The translations under genes and the position numbers were made by a program. Below the pieces are notes generated by a model that saw only the letters and a list, made by a program, of their open reading frames with translations, was not told the DNA's origin and did no database searches. Below are positions 7,522 through 16,268 of a DNA stretch of 64,000 bases, one piece after another (position 1 is the stretch's first letter; each line of letters begins with the position of its first letter). This DNA comes from CAXBBB01 sp963841855 (GTDB lineage Bacteria > Bacteroidota > Rhodothermia > Rhodothermales > BA12), in contig CAWJEJ010000003.1 in NCBI GenBank assembly GCA_963841855.1, positions 682,001 to 746,000 on the forward strand, given 5' to 3'.

Positions 7522-8549
7522 AGCGCGCCCAGGAACGCTAGCGCATTGGAGGCGCCCAGTCCGATCGTGACGAATCCGTGGTCGCCGTTGGGCCAGTAGA
7601 AGAACTCGGCGTCGGCGCGGCCCTGCATTGCGGCTTCGAGGCGTTCGGTCTGGCCGATCAGGACGGTGCGGTCGGCGGTTCCGTGGTGAGCCTGGACGGC
7701 GGGTAGGCGGTCGGCAAAGGCGGCGGGGGAGCGGCGCAGCAGTTCGAGCCGCATCTGCTCGACCGAAAGCTCTCCGCGCCCGAGCGGCTGGATGAACCGC
7801 GCGTTGAGCACGTCGAAGCCGGGCAGATCGCGGCCGTCACCTTCGAGCGCGGCGGCGGCGATGTCGCGGACGTAGGGACCGAAGAAATCCGTCGGGCCGA
7901 AGAAGTCGAGCACGCGCGTGATGCGGCTGTCGCGGACGCCCATCAAGAGGGCTACGCCTGCGCCCCGGCTCAGCCCCATCGCGCCGATGCGGTTGGGATC
8001 GGCGACGGGTTCGGAGTCGAGAACGACGTTGAGCAACGCCAGCGCGTCGTCCACGTCGCGGTCCCACGGGCTGGCGGGACCGTCCGACTGGAGGATTCCG
8101 CCAGCGCCCAGGTCGAGCGGCTCGTCCCGGAACGTCGGCGCGATGATGACGGCGGGATTGCCGCCCAGCAGCGATCCCGAGATCAGCGTCACCTCGGCTA
8201 GCGAGACGCCGCCGTCGCCGCCGTGCCCATAGACGATCACCGGCATCGAGGCATCGGCGCCGCCCGGTACGAGGACGAGTCCGTAGAGCGTCAGCCCGTC
8301 GAGCACGTAGCGGTACGTTTTGGCAGCGTACGTGCGCCCGGCCAGCGTGATCTCCTGAGACCGAACGACTTCGTGCGACGACGCGACCGGCGTCCGCGCG
8401 CTCCAGTCGGCGAGGATCGTCGCCTTCTCGGTTTGCGTCGGCGCGGCGAAGACGGCGTCTAGATCGACGCGCGGCGATTCGTTTTCGCCCGACGAATCGC
8501 ACGCGGCGAAGACGAATAGGAGCAGAAGGGGGGCGAGCAGGCGGCGCAT
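7518..8549 (-). CDS. Alpha/beta-hydrolase lipoprotein
   Basis: 343 residues. It begins with a lipoprotein signal (MRRLLAPLLLLFVFAACDSS), so the enzyme is probably membrane-anchored and exported. It has the hydrolase oxyanion strand VIVYGHGGDGG, the nucleophile elbow GAMGLSRGAG (Ser), DFFGPTDFFGP, HHGTADRTVLI (acid region) and a C-terminal GDHGF (His). This is the layout of prolyl-oligopeptidase/dienelactone-hydrolase type enzymes; substrate unknown. It overlaps the downstream acetyltransferase by 4 bp and lies 63 bp after the secreted repeat protein. Confidence 0.85.
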   Translation of the reverse strand: MRRLLAPLLLLFVFAACDSSGENESPRVDLDAVFAAPTQTEKATILADWSARTPVASSHEVVRSQEITLAGRTYAAKTYRYVLDGLTLYGLVLVPGGADASMPVIVYGHGGDGGVSLAEVTLISGSLLGGNPAVIIAPTFRDEPLDLGAGGILQSDGPASPWDRDVDDALALLNVVLDSEPVADPNRIGAMGLSRGAGVALLMGVRDSRITRVLDFFGPTDFFGPYVRDIAAAALEGDGRDLPGFDVLNARFIQPLGRGELSVEQMRLELLRRSPAAFADRLPAVQAHHGTADRTVLIGQTERLEAAMQGRADAEFFYWPNGDHGFVTIGLGASNALAFLGAL

Positions 8550-8612
8550 GGCGAAGGGGTTACATCAGCAGGGGCTGATCAACGCGCCAGCATCGCCGCC
8601 GTGCCCGCACCG

Positions 8613-10268
8613 CTACCGCACGACCGAGAACGCGCGCGTCTCGCGAAAACGCTCGCCCTGGACGACGAGTACGTATAGCCCGCCTGGTAGTCCCTCGGTA
8701 TCAAGTACGATCTGCCGTTCGGCTCCGGCCGTCATCGGCCCAGCGAACGGATGCGCGACCGTTCGACCCAGCAGGTCATACACCGTCGCGCGGACCTGCT
8801 GCGGAGCGGACACGCGCAAGGTGAGGGCGGCGTGGTTGGCGACCGGATTGGGCGCGACTGCGCTCATCGTCACCTCATCGGCTTCGGTCGGTCGGTTGGC
8901 GCTCGTTGCGTTGGACAGGTCGAACGCGAACAGTTCCTCGCCGCTCACGCCGTTGCTGGCGCTGAAGAAGAGACTCTCATCGAACACGACAGGCGCATAC
9001 TGGGCATCGAACGTGCCTGAGAACGCCAGACCTTCCAGCCCACCCTCATCGGGCCTCGTGTCTACGTCGGCGACCAGTGTGGCAGTGCCGGTCGCCGGAT
9101 CGTAGCGCCACAGTTCGTGCCCCGATGTGGTGACCTCCAAGCTGGACGCTGCCAAATAGAGCACGTCGCCGACGGGTGTGAGGTAAGCCGGGTCGCTGCT
9201 GTCGTCGAAGGCGTTGAATTGAGGGGAATTGGCGATGTCGACAGCTACTGCCGCCTCATTGGTAGCAGCGTCGTAGACGAACATCTCACGTCCGTTTTCC
9301 GCATTCGTAGCCGCGAAGTACAGTTTACCGCCGAGCACGGCAAAGTAGGCTGGCTGGCTGCTATAGGGAACGGTTATGGGGAAAGATATCTGTCCCGGAT
9401 AGAGATCGACGACACGCTCAGCCGTTTTCGTCGCGGTCACGAAGCGCCACAGTTCCAGTCCGGCGTCGGATCGGTCATCGTAGGCGAAGTAGAAGGCGCC
9501 TTGGTAGTAGGCAAACTCGTCCGAGTAGGAGAGCAGCGTTGCGTTATCGGTGGCTCCGATCCGCATCTCGCGCGTTGCCGTCGTGCCATCGTAGCGCCAA
9601 AACTCGGCGAAAATACCAGTCGATACGAATGCCCATAGCGCTCCCTCGGCTACGACCAATCGGTCCATGAGTGCGGGTACGTCGGAATCGCTGTCGGCGG
9701 TGAGTTTGAATGCTTCCTCGACCGTGCCTGCGTTTAAGTTATAGCGCCAGACGGCGTTGGGCAGTTGCCCGAAGCCTGCCGAGTTTTGGGCGAAGTACAC
9801 GTCGCCATCGAACGCCGTCATGCTGACTGGCGTCATCAAGTCGGTGAACGGAATCGTCGGGTGCTCGAGACTGCCCGTAGCCGGATCGTAGATCCACAGA
9901 CCGTCCAACGTGCCGGGCGTGCGCGCGCCGTCCCAGGCACTTATGAAGAGGAGACCGTCGAAGGCGAGCAGATCGAAAACGAACGCGTTGAGAGGGTCGT
10001 CCGTACTTCCGTCGGTGAGTGTCGCCGTGAGCCGCTCAGTCTGGTCGCTGCCTGGGTCGTAGACCCAAACGCCGAATCCGCTCTCGCCCGACGCTCTCGA
10101 TGTGGAGAAGTACAGCTTGCCGTCGAGCGGCGTCAGGTGCTGCGGTATGCTGCCGCTGTCGTCCTGATCATCCGGCACATCGGTGCGCAGATCGGCGACG
10201 AGGCGGGCCGTCTGCGCGTGCAGAGTTATGGGCGCGAGGAGCAGAAGAGCGAGGAGTACGAGGCGCAT
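8613..10268 (-). CDS. T9SS-secreted repeat protein (ELW/YDPATG beta-propeller-like) with C-terminal sorting domain
   Basis: 551 residues. Signal peptide MRLVLLALLLLAPITLHAQ is followed by about nine repeats of roughly 50 residues: DGKLYFS, then ELWxYDPATG, then VADVxPG, typical of the ELWxxDGT-type beta-propeller repeat. The last 85 residues are a type A T9SS sorting domain: APNPVANHAALTL, VYDLLGRTVA, LPGGLYVLVV and RAFSVVR. The protein is therefore exported by the type IX system and either released or anchored at the surface. It is a relative of the three proteins at 49.7-58.1 kb but lacks their shared upstream module. The function is not known; adhesion or surface display is an inference. 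Confidence 0.9.
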   Translation of the reverse strand: MRLVLLALLLLAPITLHAQTARLVADLRTDVPDDQDDSGSIPQHLTPLDGKLYFSTSRASGESGFGVWVYDPGSDQTERLTATLTDGSTDDPLNAFVFDLLAFDGLLFISAWDGARTPGTLDGLWIYDPATGSLEHPTIPFTDLMTPVSMTAFDGDVYFAQNSAGFGQLPNAVWRYNLNAGTVEEAFKLTADSDSDVPALMDRLVVAEGALWAFVSTGIFAEFWRYDGTTATREMRIGATDNATLLSYSDEFAYYQGAFYFAYDDRSDAGLELWRFVTATKTAERVVDLYPGQISFPITVPYSSQPAYFAVLGGKLYFAATNAENGREMFVYDAATNEAAVAVDIANSPQFNAFDDSSDPAYLTPVGDVLYLAASSLEVTTSGHELWRYDPATGTATLVADVDTRPDEGGLEGLAFSGTFDAQYAPVVFDESLFFSASNGVSGEELFAFDLSNATSANRPTEADEVTMSAVAPNPVANHAALTLRVSAPQQVRATVYDLLGRTVAHPFAGPMTAGAERQIVLDTEGLPGGLYVLVVQGERFRETRAFSVVR

Positions 10269-10375
10269 GGACGTAGCGTGTGATAGAATAGAGGGCTACT
10301 CTAAACTACGCAGTCTGCGCTCGGTACAGGACATCCACGCGCGAACATGCCCCGCCCCGCCGCTTTTCAGGTCAC

Positions 10376-11512
10376 ATGATCTACCTCGACCACAACGCCA
10401 CGACGCCCGTCGACCCGGACGTGCTGTCGGCGATGATGCCCTACTTCACCGAGCAGTATGGCAACGCGTCGAGCCGGGCACACGCGTGGGGATGGGCGGC
10501 ATCCCACGCGGTCGAGGAGGCGCGCAAACAGGTGGCCGATCTGATTGGGGGCGACGCGCGGGGAATCGTTTGGACGAGCGGGGCGACCGAAGCGGCCAAC
10601 CTCGCCATCAAAGGCGTCGCTCGCCGCTATGCCGAGGCGCGCGGGCGGCACCTCGTCACGTGCCGGACCGAACACCGCGCCGTTCTCGACCCGCACGTCC
10701 GGATGGAGCGCGAGGGGTGGGAGGTGACGTATCTGGACGTCGACTTGCAGGGTCGGATCGACCTAGACGCGCTGCGCAGCGCCCTTCGTCCCGATACTGC
10801 GCTGGTCTCGCTGATGCGCGCCAACAACGAAACCGGCGTCGTCCACCCGACGGCTGAGATCTATGCGATTTGCCGGAAAGCTGGCGCGCTGCTCTTCGTC
10901 GACGGGACGCAGGCGCCGGGCAAAATCGACCTGTCGGCGGATCACGCCGATCTGATCGCACTGTCGGCGCACAAGATGTACGGGCCGAAGGGCGTCGGCG
11001 CGCTGTGGATGCGGCGCCGCAGTCCGCGCGTGAGTCTGGTGCCGCTGACCGAGGGCGGCGGGCAGGAAGGCGGCTTCCGACCGGGAACGCTCAATGTGCC
11101 GGGCATCGTCGGAATGGGAGCGGCGGCGCGGCTGGCGATGGAGCGCGGAGCAGCCGACGCGGATCGGATGCAGACGCTGCGCAACCGCTTCGAGGCTTCG
11201 ATTGCGAGCGCTGTTCCGTCGGCGCGCGTCAACGGTAGCGAGGCGGAGCGCCTGCCCAACACGAGTAGCCTCACGTTTCCCGGCTGCGACGCCGCTCTCT
11301 TGATGGCGAGTCTGCGCGAGATCGCGGTTTCGGCGGGGAGTGCGTGCAGCAGTGGCTCCGGCAAACCATCGCACGTGCTGACGGCAATGGGCCTGGATAC
11401 CGCCGAGGCCTTGGCTACGCTGCGCATCAGCCTGGGCCGCACGACGACGCAAACCGAGGTGGACGAAGCCGCGCAGTTGATCACCAGCGCCGTGGGCGAG
11501 CAGGTGGGCTGA
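10376..11512 (+). CDS. Cysteine desulfurase (IscS/NifS family)
   Basis: 378 residues. A PLP enzyme that removes sulfur from cysteine for Fe-S cluster and thiolated tRNA synthesis. Motifs are YLDHNATTPVDP at the N-terminus, TSGATEANNLA-like TSGATEAANLAI, TEHRAVL, NNETG, the PLP lysine in SAHKMYGPKG (Lys200), RPGTLNVPGI and the catalytic loop SAGSACSSG (Cys324). This is the group I (IscS-type) form. It is divergent from the secreted repeat protein gene. No iscU or other Fe-S genes are adjacent. The lipid kinase gene follows 63 bp downstream. Confidence 0.93.
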   Translation: MIYLDHNATTPVDPDVLSAMMPYFTEQYGNASSRAHAWGWAASHAVEEARKQVADLIGGDARGIVWTSGATEAANLAIKGVARRYAEARGRHLVTCRTEHRAVLDPHVRMEREGWEVTYLDVDLQGRIDLDALRSALRPDTALVSLMRANNETGVVHPTAEIYAICRKAGALLFVDGTQAPGKIDLSADHADLIALSAHKMYGPKGVGALWMRRRSPRVSLVPLTEGGGQEGGFRPGTLNVPGIVGMGAAARLAMERGAADADRMQTLRNRFEASIASAVPSARVNGSEAERLPNTSSLTFPGCDAALLMASLREIAVSAGSACSSGSGKPSHVLTAMGLDTAEALATLRISLGRTTTQTEVDEAAQLITSAVGEQVG

Positions 11513-11575
11513 GCGGTCTTGCCGCATCGTTACCGCGCCTCTGAATCGGCCGCTGCGGCGGTGGGTGGATAGGCG

Positions 11576-12499
11576 ATGCGCACGCAGCCGACGCCTGAGT
11601 TTTCCAACGTTCACCTGATCTTAAATCCGGGATCCGGCTCGTTTCCCGGCCGCGATGCGCTGCCGATCGACCCCGAATGGACGGTCCACGAGGTCGGCGA
11701 CGAGGGGCCGAAAGCCTTGGCCGATCGGGCCGTCGCCGATGGTGCCGATTTGGTCATCGCGGCCGGAGGCGACGGCACGGTCAATGGCGCGGCGCATGGC
11801 CTGCTGGGCTCGGACGCCGTTCTGGGCATCGTGCCGATGGGAACGGCCAACGTGCTCGCCACCTCGCTCGACGTGCCCGCCGATCCGTTCGACGCTATGG
11901 AAATCGCGCGCTCGCCCCAGCGCACCTGCGTGCGCACCATCGACGCTGGAGCGTATGGAGACGACGGCTTCTTCATGCTGCGCTTGGGGCTGGGCATCGA
12001 AGCGTCGATGGTTGCCCACTCGGACGACGCGCTCAAAGCACGCGTCGGACGGCTGGCTTACCTGAAGACGTTTCTGGACGAGGTGCGGCGCCAGCACCCG
12101 GTCCGCTACTCCATTGTCACGGATGGGCAGACGCACACGACGCGTGGCATGACCTGTCTCGTCTGCAATACGGGCCACACCGGCCTGCGCGGGCTCGATC
12201 TGCTGCCGAGCGTAAGCATTGACGACGGGAAGTTGACGGCCGTCGTCATGCGGCGGATGGGAGTCGGACTGGGGTTTGCGCTGATGTGGAGCGCTGCCAC
12301 GAGCTTCGTCAGGGGGAACGGCTTTCACGTCGAGCAGAGCAAGCGACTTCGCATCTATCCAGGCCGTGAGATACGCGTCTCGTCGCAGCCCCTGCAGGAC
12401 GCCGCGTGCGACGGCGAAGAACTCGAACGCGGCTCCGTTCTCGACGCCCGCGTTTTGCCCGGCGTGCTCCGCGTGCTCGTGCCACTCCCATCAGCTTAG
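11576..12499 (+). CDS. Diacylglycerol/lipid kinase family protein
   Basis: 307 residues. The DAGK catalytic fold is shown by the N-terminal LILNPGSGSF, the ATP-binding AAGGDGTVNGAAH (about residues 62-74), GIVPMGTANVLATSLDVP, and the C-terminal beta-sandwich with SIDDGKLTAVVM and AACDGEELE. The family phosphorylates diacylglycerol, sphingosine or related lipids at the cytoplasmic face. The exact lipid is not predictable here. It lies 63 bp after the cysteine desulfurase in the same direction. Confidence 0.9.
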   Translation: MRTQPTPEFSNVHLILNPGSGSFPGRDALPIDPEWTVHEVGDEGPKALADRAVADGADLVIAAGGDGTVNGAAHGLLGSDAVLGIVPMGTANVLATSLDVPADPFDAMEIARSPQRTCVRTIDAGAYGDDGFFMLRLGLGIEASMVAHSDDALKARVGRLAYLKTFLDEVRRQHPVRYSIVTDGQTHTTRGMTCLVCNTGHTGLRGLDLLPSVSIDDGKLTAVVMRRMGVGLGFALMWSAATSFVRGNGFHVEQSKRLRIYPGREIRVSSQPLQDAACDGEELERGSVLDARVLPGVLRVLVPLPSA

Positions 12500-12787
12500 C
12501 TCTCGCCGAATCGCGCGCTTGGGAGAAAGACCTACCTGGATCAAGAAATCGCCTTCACGGACTGTTACGGACTTGTCTTTCCGATCTCTAACGCGTCTTG
12601 CTTCTCGAACTCTGAGCGCTCCAGTTTGATAAAAGAAGGCTACTCTCGGATTCTATGTCCACGTACTGATTGTCTTATAATCAGATCTCGCATTTGAAAG
12701 AGAGGCGAGCGTTGGAATCCGACTTGTTGGTTTTCGCCGCGTCTCGCTTCGTTCTCCGCTCAAAACCGCTCTACCCCTCCCTCCTGC
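12500..12787 (+). other. Intergenic leader region before nhaA
   Basis: 288 bp without a credible gene. It is more A/T-rich than the flanks and contains TATAAT at 12675-12680 and TTGATA near 12627, neither paired with a good partner hexamer. Several short complementary stretches (for example AAAGAC near 12524 and GTCTTT near 12576) could form RNA structure. I do not recognise a known riboswitch. Confidence 0.4.
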
Positions 12788-14068
12788 ATGGCGACTCGTC
12801 AGACTCTCCCTCCTTCCCGTTCGCGCTTTGCCGCCTTCCGCGAGTTTGCTCGCACCGAAGCGTTCGCCGGTGTTCTCCTGATGGCATTCGCCGCCGTCGC
12901 ACTCGTCTGGGCCAACATTCCGGCATTGGCCGAGGCGTACAACAGCTTGTTCACGCTCGACAAAGCCGAAGCGTGGTTCAAAGTCGCCATTCCGCTGTCG
13001 GATGACGGGACGGGCGCGATGAAGGTCAAGCCTATGATCCTGTGGATCAACGACGGCCTGATGGCGCTCTTCTTCTTCCTCGTCGGACTGGAGATCAAGC
13101 GCGAAGTGCTGGCGGGAGAACTGAGCGAGCCGCGCAAAGCCAGTCTCGCCATTTTCGGAGCCATCGGCGGCATGCTCGTCCCCGCAGCGTTCTACTACTT
13201 CACGGCCGCGAACGCCATCGCCGCCAACCCTGGAAACGCCGAAATCGCGTACTCGATCAACGGATGGGGCATCCCGATGGCGACCGACATCGCGTTCGCG
13301 CTGGGCATCATCGCGCTCGTCGGAAGCCGGGCGCCAGTCGTGCTGAAAGTCTTCCTGACCGCCGTCGCCATCGTCGACGACCTGGGCGCGGTCATGGTGA
13401 TCGCCATCTTCTACACGGCCAAGCTGAACGTCGTGGCGCTGCTGGTCGGGCTGGCCGTTCTCGCCATCCTGTGGGTGATGAGCAGCAAGATCGACCTTCC
13501 GATCATTGCCTACTTGCTGCTTGGCCTCGTCGTGTGGTATGCGTTCCTGGTCTCGGGTGTCCACGCGACAATTGCGGGCGTGCTGGTCGCGATGACCGTT
13601 CCGATGCGCACACTCGCCAGCGGCAAGTCGATGCTCTACACAATGGAGCACGGGCTGCACGGCTGGGTGGCTTACATCGTCCTGCCGATCTTCGCTCTGG
13701 CCAACGCGGGCGTCTTCCTAGGTGGCGGCATCGACATGGGATCGCCGGTCACTATGGGAATTATCCTCGGCCTGATGGTCGGTAAGCCGATCGGCGTGAT
13801 GGTGATGTCGTGGATCGCCGTCAAGACCGGCATCGCAGCGCTGCCTGCGGGCGTCGGCTGGACGCAGGTTTTTGGCGTCGCCATCCTGACAGGCGTCGGC
13901 TTCACGATGTCGCTCTTCATCGCCAGCCTTGCCTTTACCGAAGTGCCCGGCTACGTCGACGAAGCCAAAATCGGCATTCTCGCCGCATCGATCGGCATGG
14001 GTCTGATCGGATATCTGGTGCTGCGTTTCGTGCCCTCTCCCGTCGAGGCGCACGCAATGGCAGACTGA
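12788..14068 (+). CDS. nhaA: Na+/H+ antiporter NhaA
   Basis: 426 residues, about 12 membrane helices. Exchanges external protons for internal sodium, for sodium and pH homeostasis, which fits a marine or saline habitat. Diagnostic segments are the cytoplasmic funnel ATDIAFALGII, the paired aspartates of the ion site in TAVAIVDDLGAVMVIAIFYT, GVHATIAGVL and the C-terminal GFTMSLFIASLAF. The start ATG 12788 follows a long, structured-looking leader. A perfect 11-bp hairpin (14083-14119) follows the stop. Confidence 0.97.
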   Translation: MATRQTLPPSRSRFAAFREFARTEAFAGVLLMAFAAVALVWANIPALAEAYNSLFTLDKAEAWFKVAIPLSDDGTGAMKVKPMILWINDGLMALFFFLVGLEIKREVLAGELSEPRKASLAIFGAIGGMLVPAAFYYFTAANAIAANPGNAEIAYSINGWGIPMATDIAFALGIIALVGSRAPVVLKVFLTAVAIVDDLGAVMVIAIFYTAKLNVVALLVGLAVLAILWVMSSKIDLPIIAYLLLGLVVWYAFLVSGVHATIAGVLVAMTVPMRTLASGKSMLYTMEHGLHGWVAYIVLPIFALANAGVFLGGGIDMGSPVTMGIILGLMVGKPIGVMVMSWIAVKTGIAALPAGVGWTQVFGVAILTGVGFTMSLFIASLAFTEVPGYVDEAKIGILAASIGMGLIGYLVLRFVPSPVEAHAMAD

Positions 14069-14082
14069 GCAGGCGCGCTCGT

Positions 14083-14119
14083 CATCGCCCCGATGGACTA
14101 CTCGTCTGTCGGGGCGATG
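14083..14119 (+). terminator. Hairpin after nhaA
   Basis: Perfect 11-bp stem (CATCGCCCCGA, 14083-14093, with 14109-14119) and a 15-nt loop, 14 bp after the nhaA stop. It lacks a T-run on either side, so it is a weak or Rho-assisted terminator, or an mRNA-stabilising hairpin. Confidence 0.5.
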
Positions 14120-14180
14120 TGCGTTCAGGCAGCCCGACGCATCGGTCCCGGCGGCTCGCCCGTCCACTACGACGACGAGC

Positions 14181-14380
14181 ATGATCGCGACCGGCGACAT
14201 CGCCCGAGTCGCCGCCGGTCTGCTCACGACCGAGTGGAGCCGGAGTGAGATCGTCTCACTGCTCGGCGCGCGCGATTACTGGACGGCTACGGCGAGGCAC
14301 AGCGCACCGAAGCCGACACGACACCGACGAGTTTGGAGGCCTGGGGGCACGCCACGGGCGCCCCGATGCTGGCGCAGTAA
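14181..14380 (+). pseudogene. Decayed fragment of an NmrA-like/SDR NAD(P)-binding protein
   Basis: From 14181 the frame reads MIATGDIARVAAGLL, then VSLLGARDYW. This resembles the C-terminal part of NmrA-like oxidoreductases, whose typical text is 'DIARVAAxLL...VVELLGPRDY'. Near 14279 the similarity moves to another frame (LDGYGEAQRTEADTTPTSLE and WGHATGAPML) and ends at a TAA at 14378-14380. The N-terminal Rossmann part and the segment between the two blocks are missing. It appears to be a remnant of a deleted gene. The identification rests on remembered family motifs and is tentative. Confidence 0.45.
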
Positions 14381-14437
14381 CGCCGATCGACCCGGCACCG
14401 GAAGCGGCTTGCCTCGACTCGGGAGCAGGCCGCTAGT

Positions 14438-14917
14438 GTGCGGGTTGGTCCGCCCAAACTACTCCTTGCTCCTGTGCTCCTGATCCCATCGCCCACCGCT
14501 TCGGCGTCGCCCGAAGAGACCGAGCGGATCGGCAGGCAGATTGGACAAGCGGTGAAGCTGGGCGATGTCGTCGCGCTCTATGGCGATCTGGGAGCCGGAA
14601 AGACCCACCTCACGCGCGGCATCTGCGCAGGCATGGGCGGCGAGGCGGATCAGGTGAGCAGTCCGACGTTTGCCATCGTTCAGACCTACGACACCGATCC
14701 GCCGCTGCATCACATCGACGCCTATCGGCTCGACGGACCGGACGATTTTCGCCGCATTGGCGGGGACGAGTTGCTGTGGGACGACGGCGTCTGCGTCGTC
14801 GAGTGGCCGAGCCGGATCGAGAGCCTGCTTCCGCCGCACACCCTACGCCTGCTGCTGACCCACCGCTCCGACGGCACGCGCCAGATCGAGCAGATCGACC
14901 AGGCGCCGGATGCTTAG
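14438..14917 (+). CDS. tsaE: tRNA threonylcarbamoyladenosine biosynthesis ATPase TsaE
   Basis: 159 residues from GTG 14438; an in-frame GTG at 14474 (147 residues) fits the family better. TsaE is the ATPase partner of TsaB and TsaD in making the t6A37 modification of tRNA. It shows the lead-in SPEETERIGRQIG, Walker A YGDLGAGKTHL (residues 48-58), the switch SSPTFAIVQTY, HIDAYRLDG and WPSRIESLLP. The last 4 bp overlap the converging pgeF gene. Confidence 0.93.
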   Translation: MRVGPPKLLLAPVLLIPSPTASASPEETERIGRQIGQAVKLGDVVALYGDLGAGKTHLTRGICAGMGGEADQVSSPTFAIVQTYDTDPPLHHIDAYRLDGPDDFRRIGGDELLWDDGVCVVEWPSRIESLLPPHTLRLLLTHRSDGTRQIEQIDQAPDA

Positions 14918-15675
14918 CGCATTCCGATCAGTCCCATCATGCGGCCTGTCTGTCCGCCGCTCAGCCGGTACGAGAAGAAGCGCGCGTTGTCGAGGTGCGT
15001 GCAGTGCGCGTCGATCTCTATCTGACTTTCGGGCACACCGGCGCTCAGCAACTGCGCCCGAATGGCGGACTTGAGATCGACGTGTGGTTTGGCGTAGGTG
15101 GTGCGGTCGACGAACTCGGCAGCAAACTCGCCTGCGACCTCTTCTCCAACCTCGAACCTCTCGACTCCGATGCACGGGCTGACGTATACCCTCAACCGTG
15201 ACGGATCGGCGCCGCGTTCGGTCATAGCGGCCACCGTCTTCTCGGAGATGCGCGCCCGGGTGCCTCGCCATCCGCTGTGGCAGGCACCTATGACACCCGC
15301 TTCAGGATCGGCGAGGAGGACCGAAGCGCAGTCGGCAGCCATCATGCACAGCAGCACTCCCTTTCGGTCTGTGACCAAGCCATCGCATGCCGGATAAGTG
15401 TCACCCTGCTCGACGTAGCGGACGAAATCGCCATGCACCTGCCCCGCGATCGCCATCTGGTCGGCTCGAAATCCCAATTCTTGGGCGACTCGTCTGCGGT
15501 TCTCCGTTACGTCGTCTGCGCTGTCGCCCGTGCTGAATCCGAGATTGAGCGAGTCGAAAGGGGACCTGCTCACGCCTCCTGAGCGCGTCGTGAAAGCGAC
15601 CGCAATGCCAGGCAGCGCGGCCAGTCCAGACGGACGGAGCAGTTCGGGAGCAGCGGCGGAGTCGGGCGACGTCAC
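14914..15675 (-). CDS. pgeF: Peptidoglycan editing factor PgeF (laccase-domain, DUF152)
   Basis: 253 residues from GTG 15675. The frame is open further upstream into the response regulator gene, but residues before this point are not family-like. Members act on cytoplasmic peptidoglycan precursors (removing wrongly incorporated L-Ser) or as purine nucleoside phosphorylases. Copper/zinc-type ligands are in GQVHGDFVR (His), MAADCASVLL (Cys) and GACHSGWRGT (His), with FTTRSGGVS and SLNLGFSTGD at the N-terminus. It lies 22 bp after the response regulator and converges on tsaE with a 4-bp overlap. Confidence 0.92.
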   Translation of the reverse strand: MTSPDSAAAPELLRPSGLAALPGIAVAFTTRSGGVSRSPFDSLNLGFSTGDSADDVTENRRRVAQELGFRADQMAIAGQVHGDFVRYVEQGDTYPACDGLVTDRKGVLLCMMAADCASVLLADPEAGVIGACHSGWRGTRARISEKTVAAMTERGADPSRLRVYVSPCIGVERFEVGEEVAGEFAAEFVDRTTYAKPHVDLKSAIRAQLLSAGVPESQIEIDAHCTHLDNARFFSYRLSGGQTGRMMGLIGMR

Positions 15676-15697
15676 GAGAGCGAGAGGAGCACTGTGC

Positions 15698-16126
15698 TCA
15701 GGCGTTGGACGCGCCGAGCTGCTCGTTGATGACCGAAAACAACTGATCGAACGAAAACGGTTTGGCCACCATCGCCGTGAAGCCCGCTTTGGCAAACCAA
15801 TCGGGCGTTTCGCGCGCGAGCACGTTGGCCGTACAGGCGATGGCCGGAGTGTGCGCGTAGGCGTCGCGCTTGCGCAGTTCGCTCAGCAGTTCGGCTCCCG
15901 TCCGCGAGCTGCCCAGGTTGATGTCGAGCAGCAGCAGATCGAACCGTCGTTCGTCCGAGCGCGAGAGCGCTTCGTCGTACGAATGTACCAGAATGGGGTC
16001 GAGGTTGACCTCGTCGAGCAGCGTGCAGAGCAAAAGGCCGGTGTCCGGGTTGTCTTCGACGACTAGAACAGAGGGACGCGGAGAATCAGCGTCGGCAGGA
16101 TGAGAAGTGGGGTCGGAAGACAACAT
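15698..16126 (-). CDS. Single-domain (receiver-only) response regulator
   Basis: 142 residues from ATG 16126 (MLSSDPTSHPADAD). The frame is open to 16171, but the extra N-terminus is not conserved. It has the receiver landmarks: acidic pocket VVEDN (Glu24/Asp25), phospho-acceptor LLLLDINLG (Asp68), IACTANV (switch Thr) and VAKPF (Lys). There is no output domain, so it probably signals to another protein or serves as a phosphate sink in a phosphorelay. No kinase is adjacent; the nearest hybrid-free PAS kinase is at 29.8-32.3 kb. Confidence 0.9.
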   Translation of the reverse strand: MLSSDPTSHPADADSPRPSVLVVEDNPDTGLLLCTLLDEVNLDPILVHSYDEALSRSDERRFDLLLLDINLGSSRTGAELLSELRKRDAYAHTPAIACTANVLARETPDWFAKAGFTAMVAKPFSFDQLFSVINEQLGASNA

Positions 16127-16268
16127 CGAAGTGTATGAGCTGTGATACAGAAAGGCGCTACCTTTGCACATATAGCCTGTTCCTCTGCCTGGTAGCCATG
16201 TAGAGAGGCGTTACGGCTTTGGTAGCTCCAATGGATAAAGGGACATGTCCTTCTCACTTACTTCGCTG

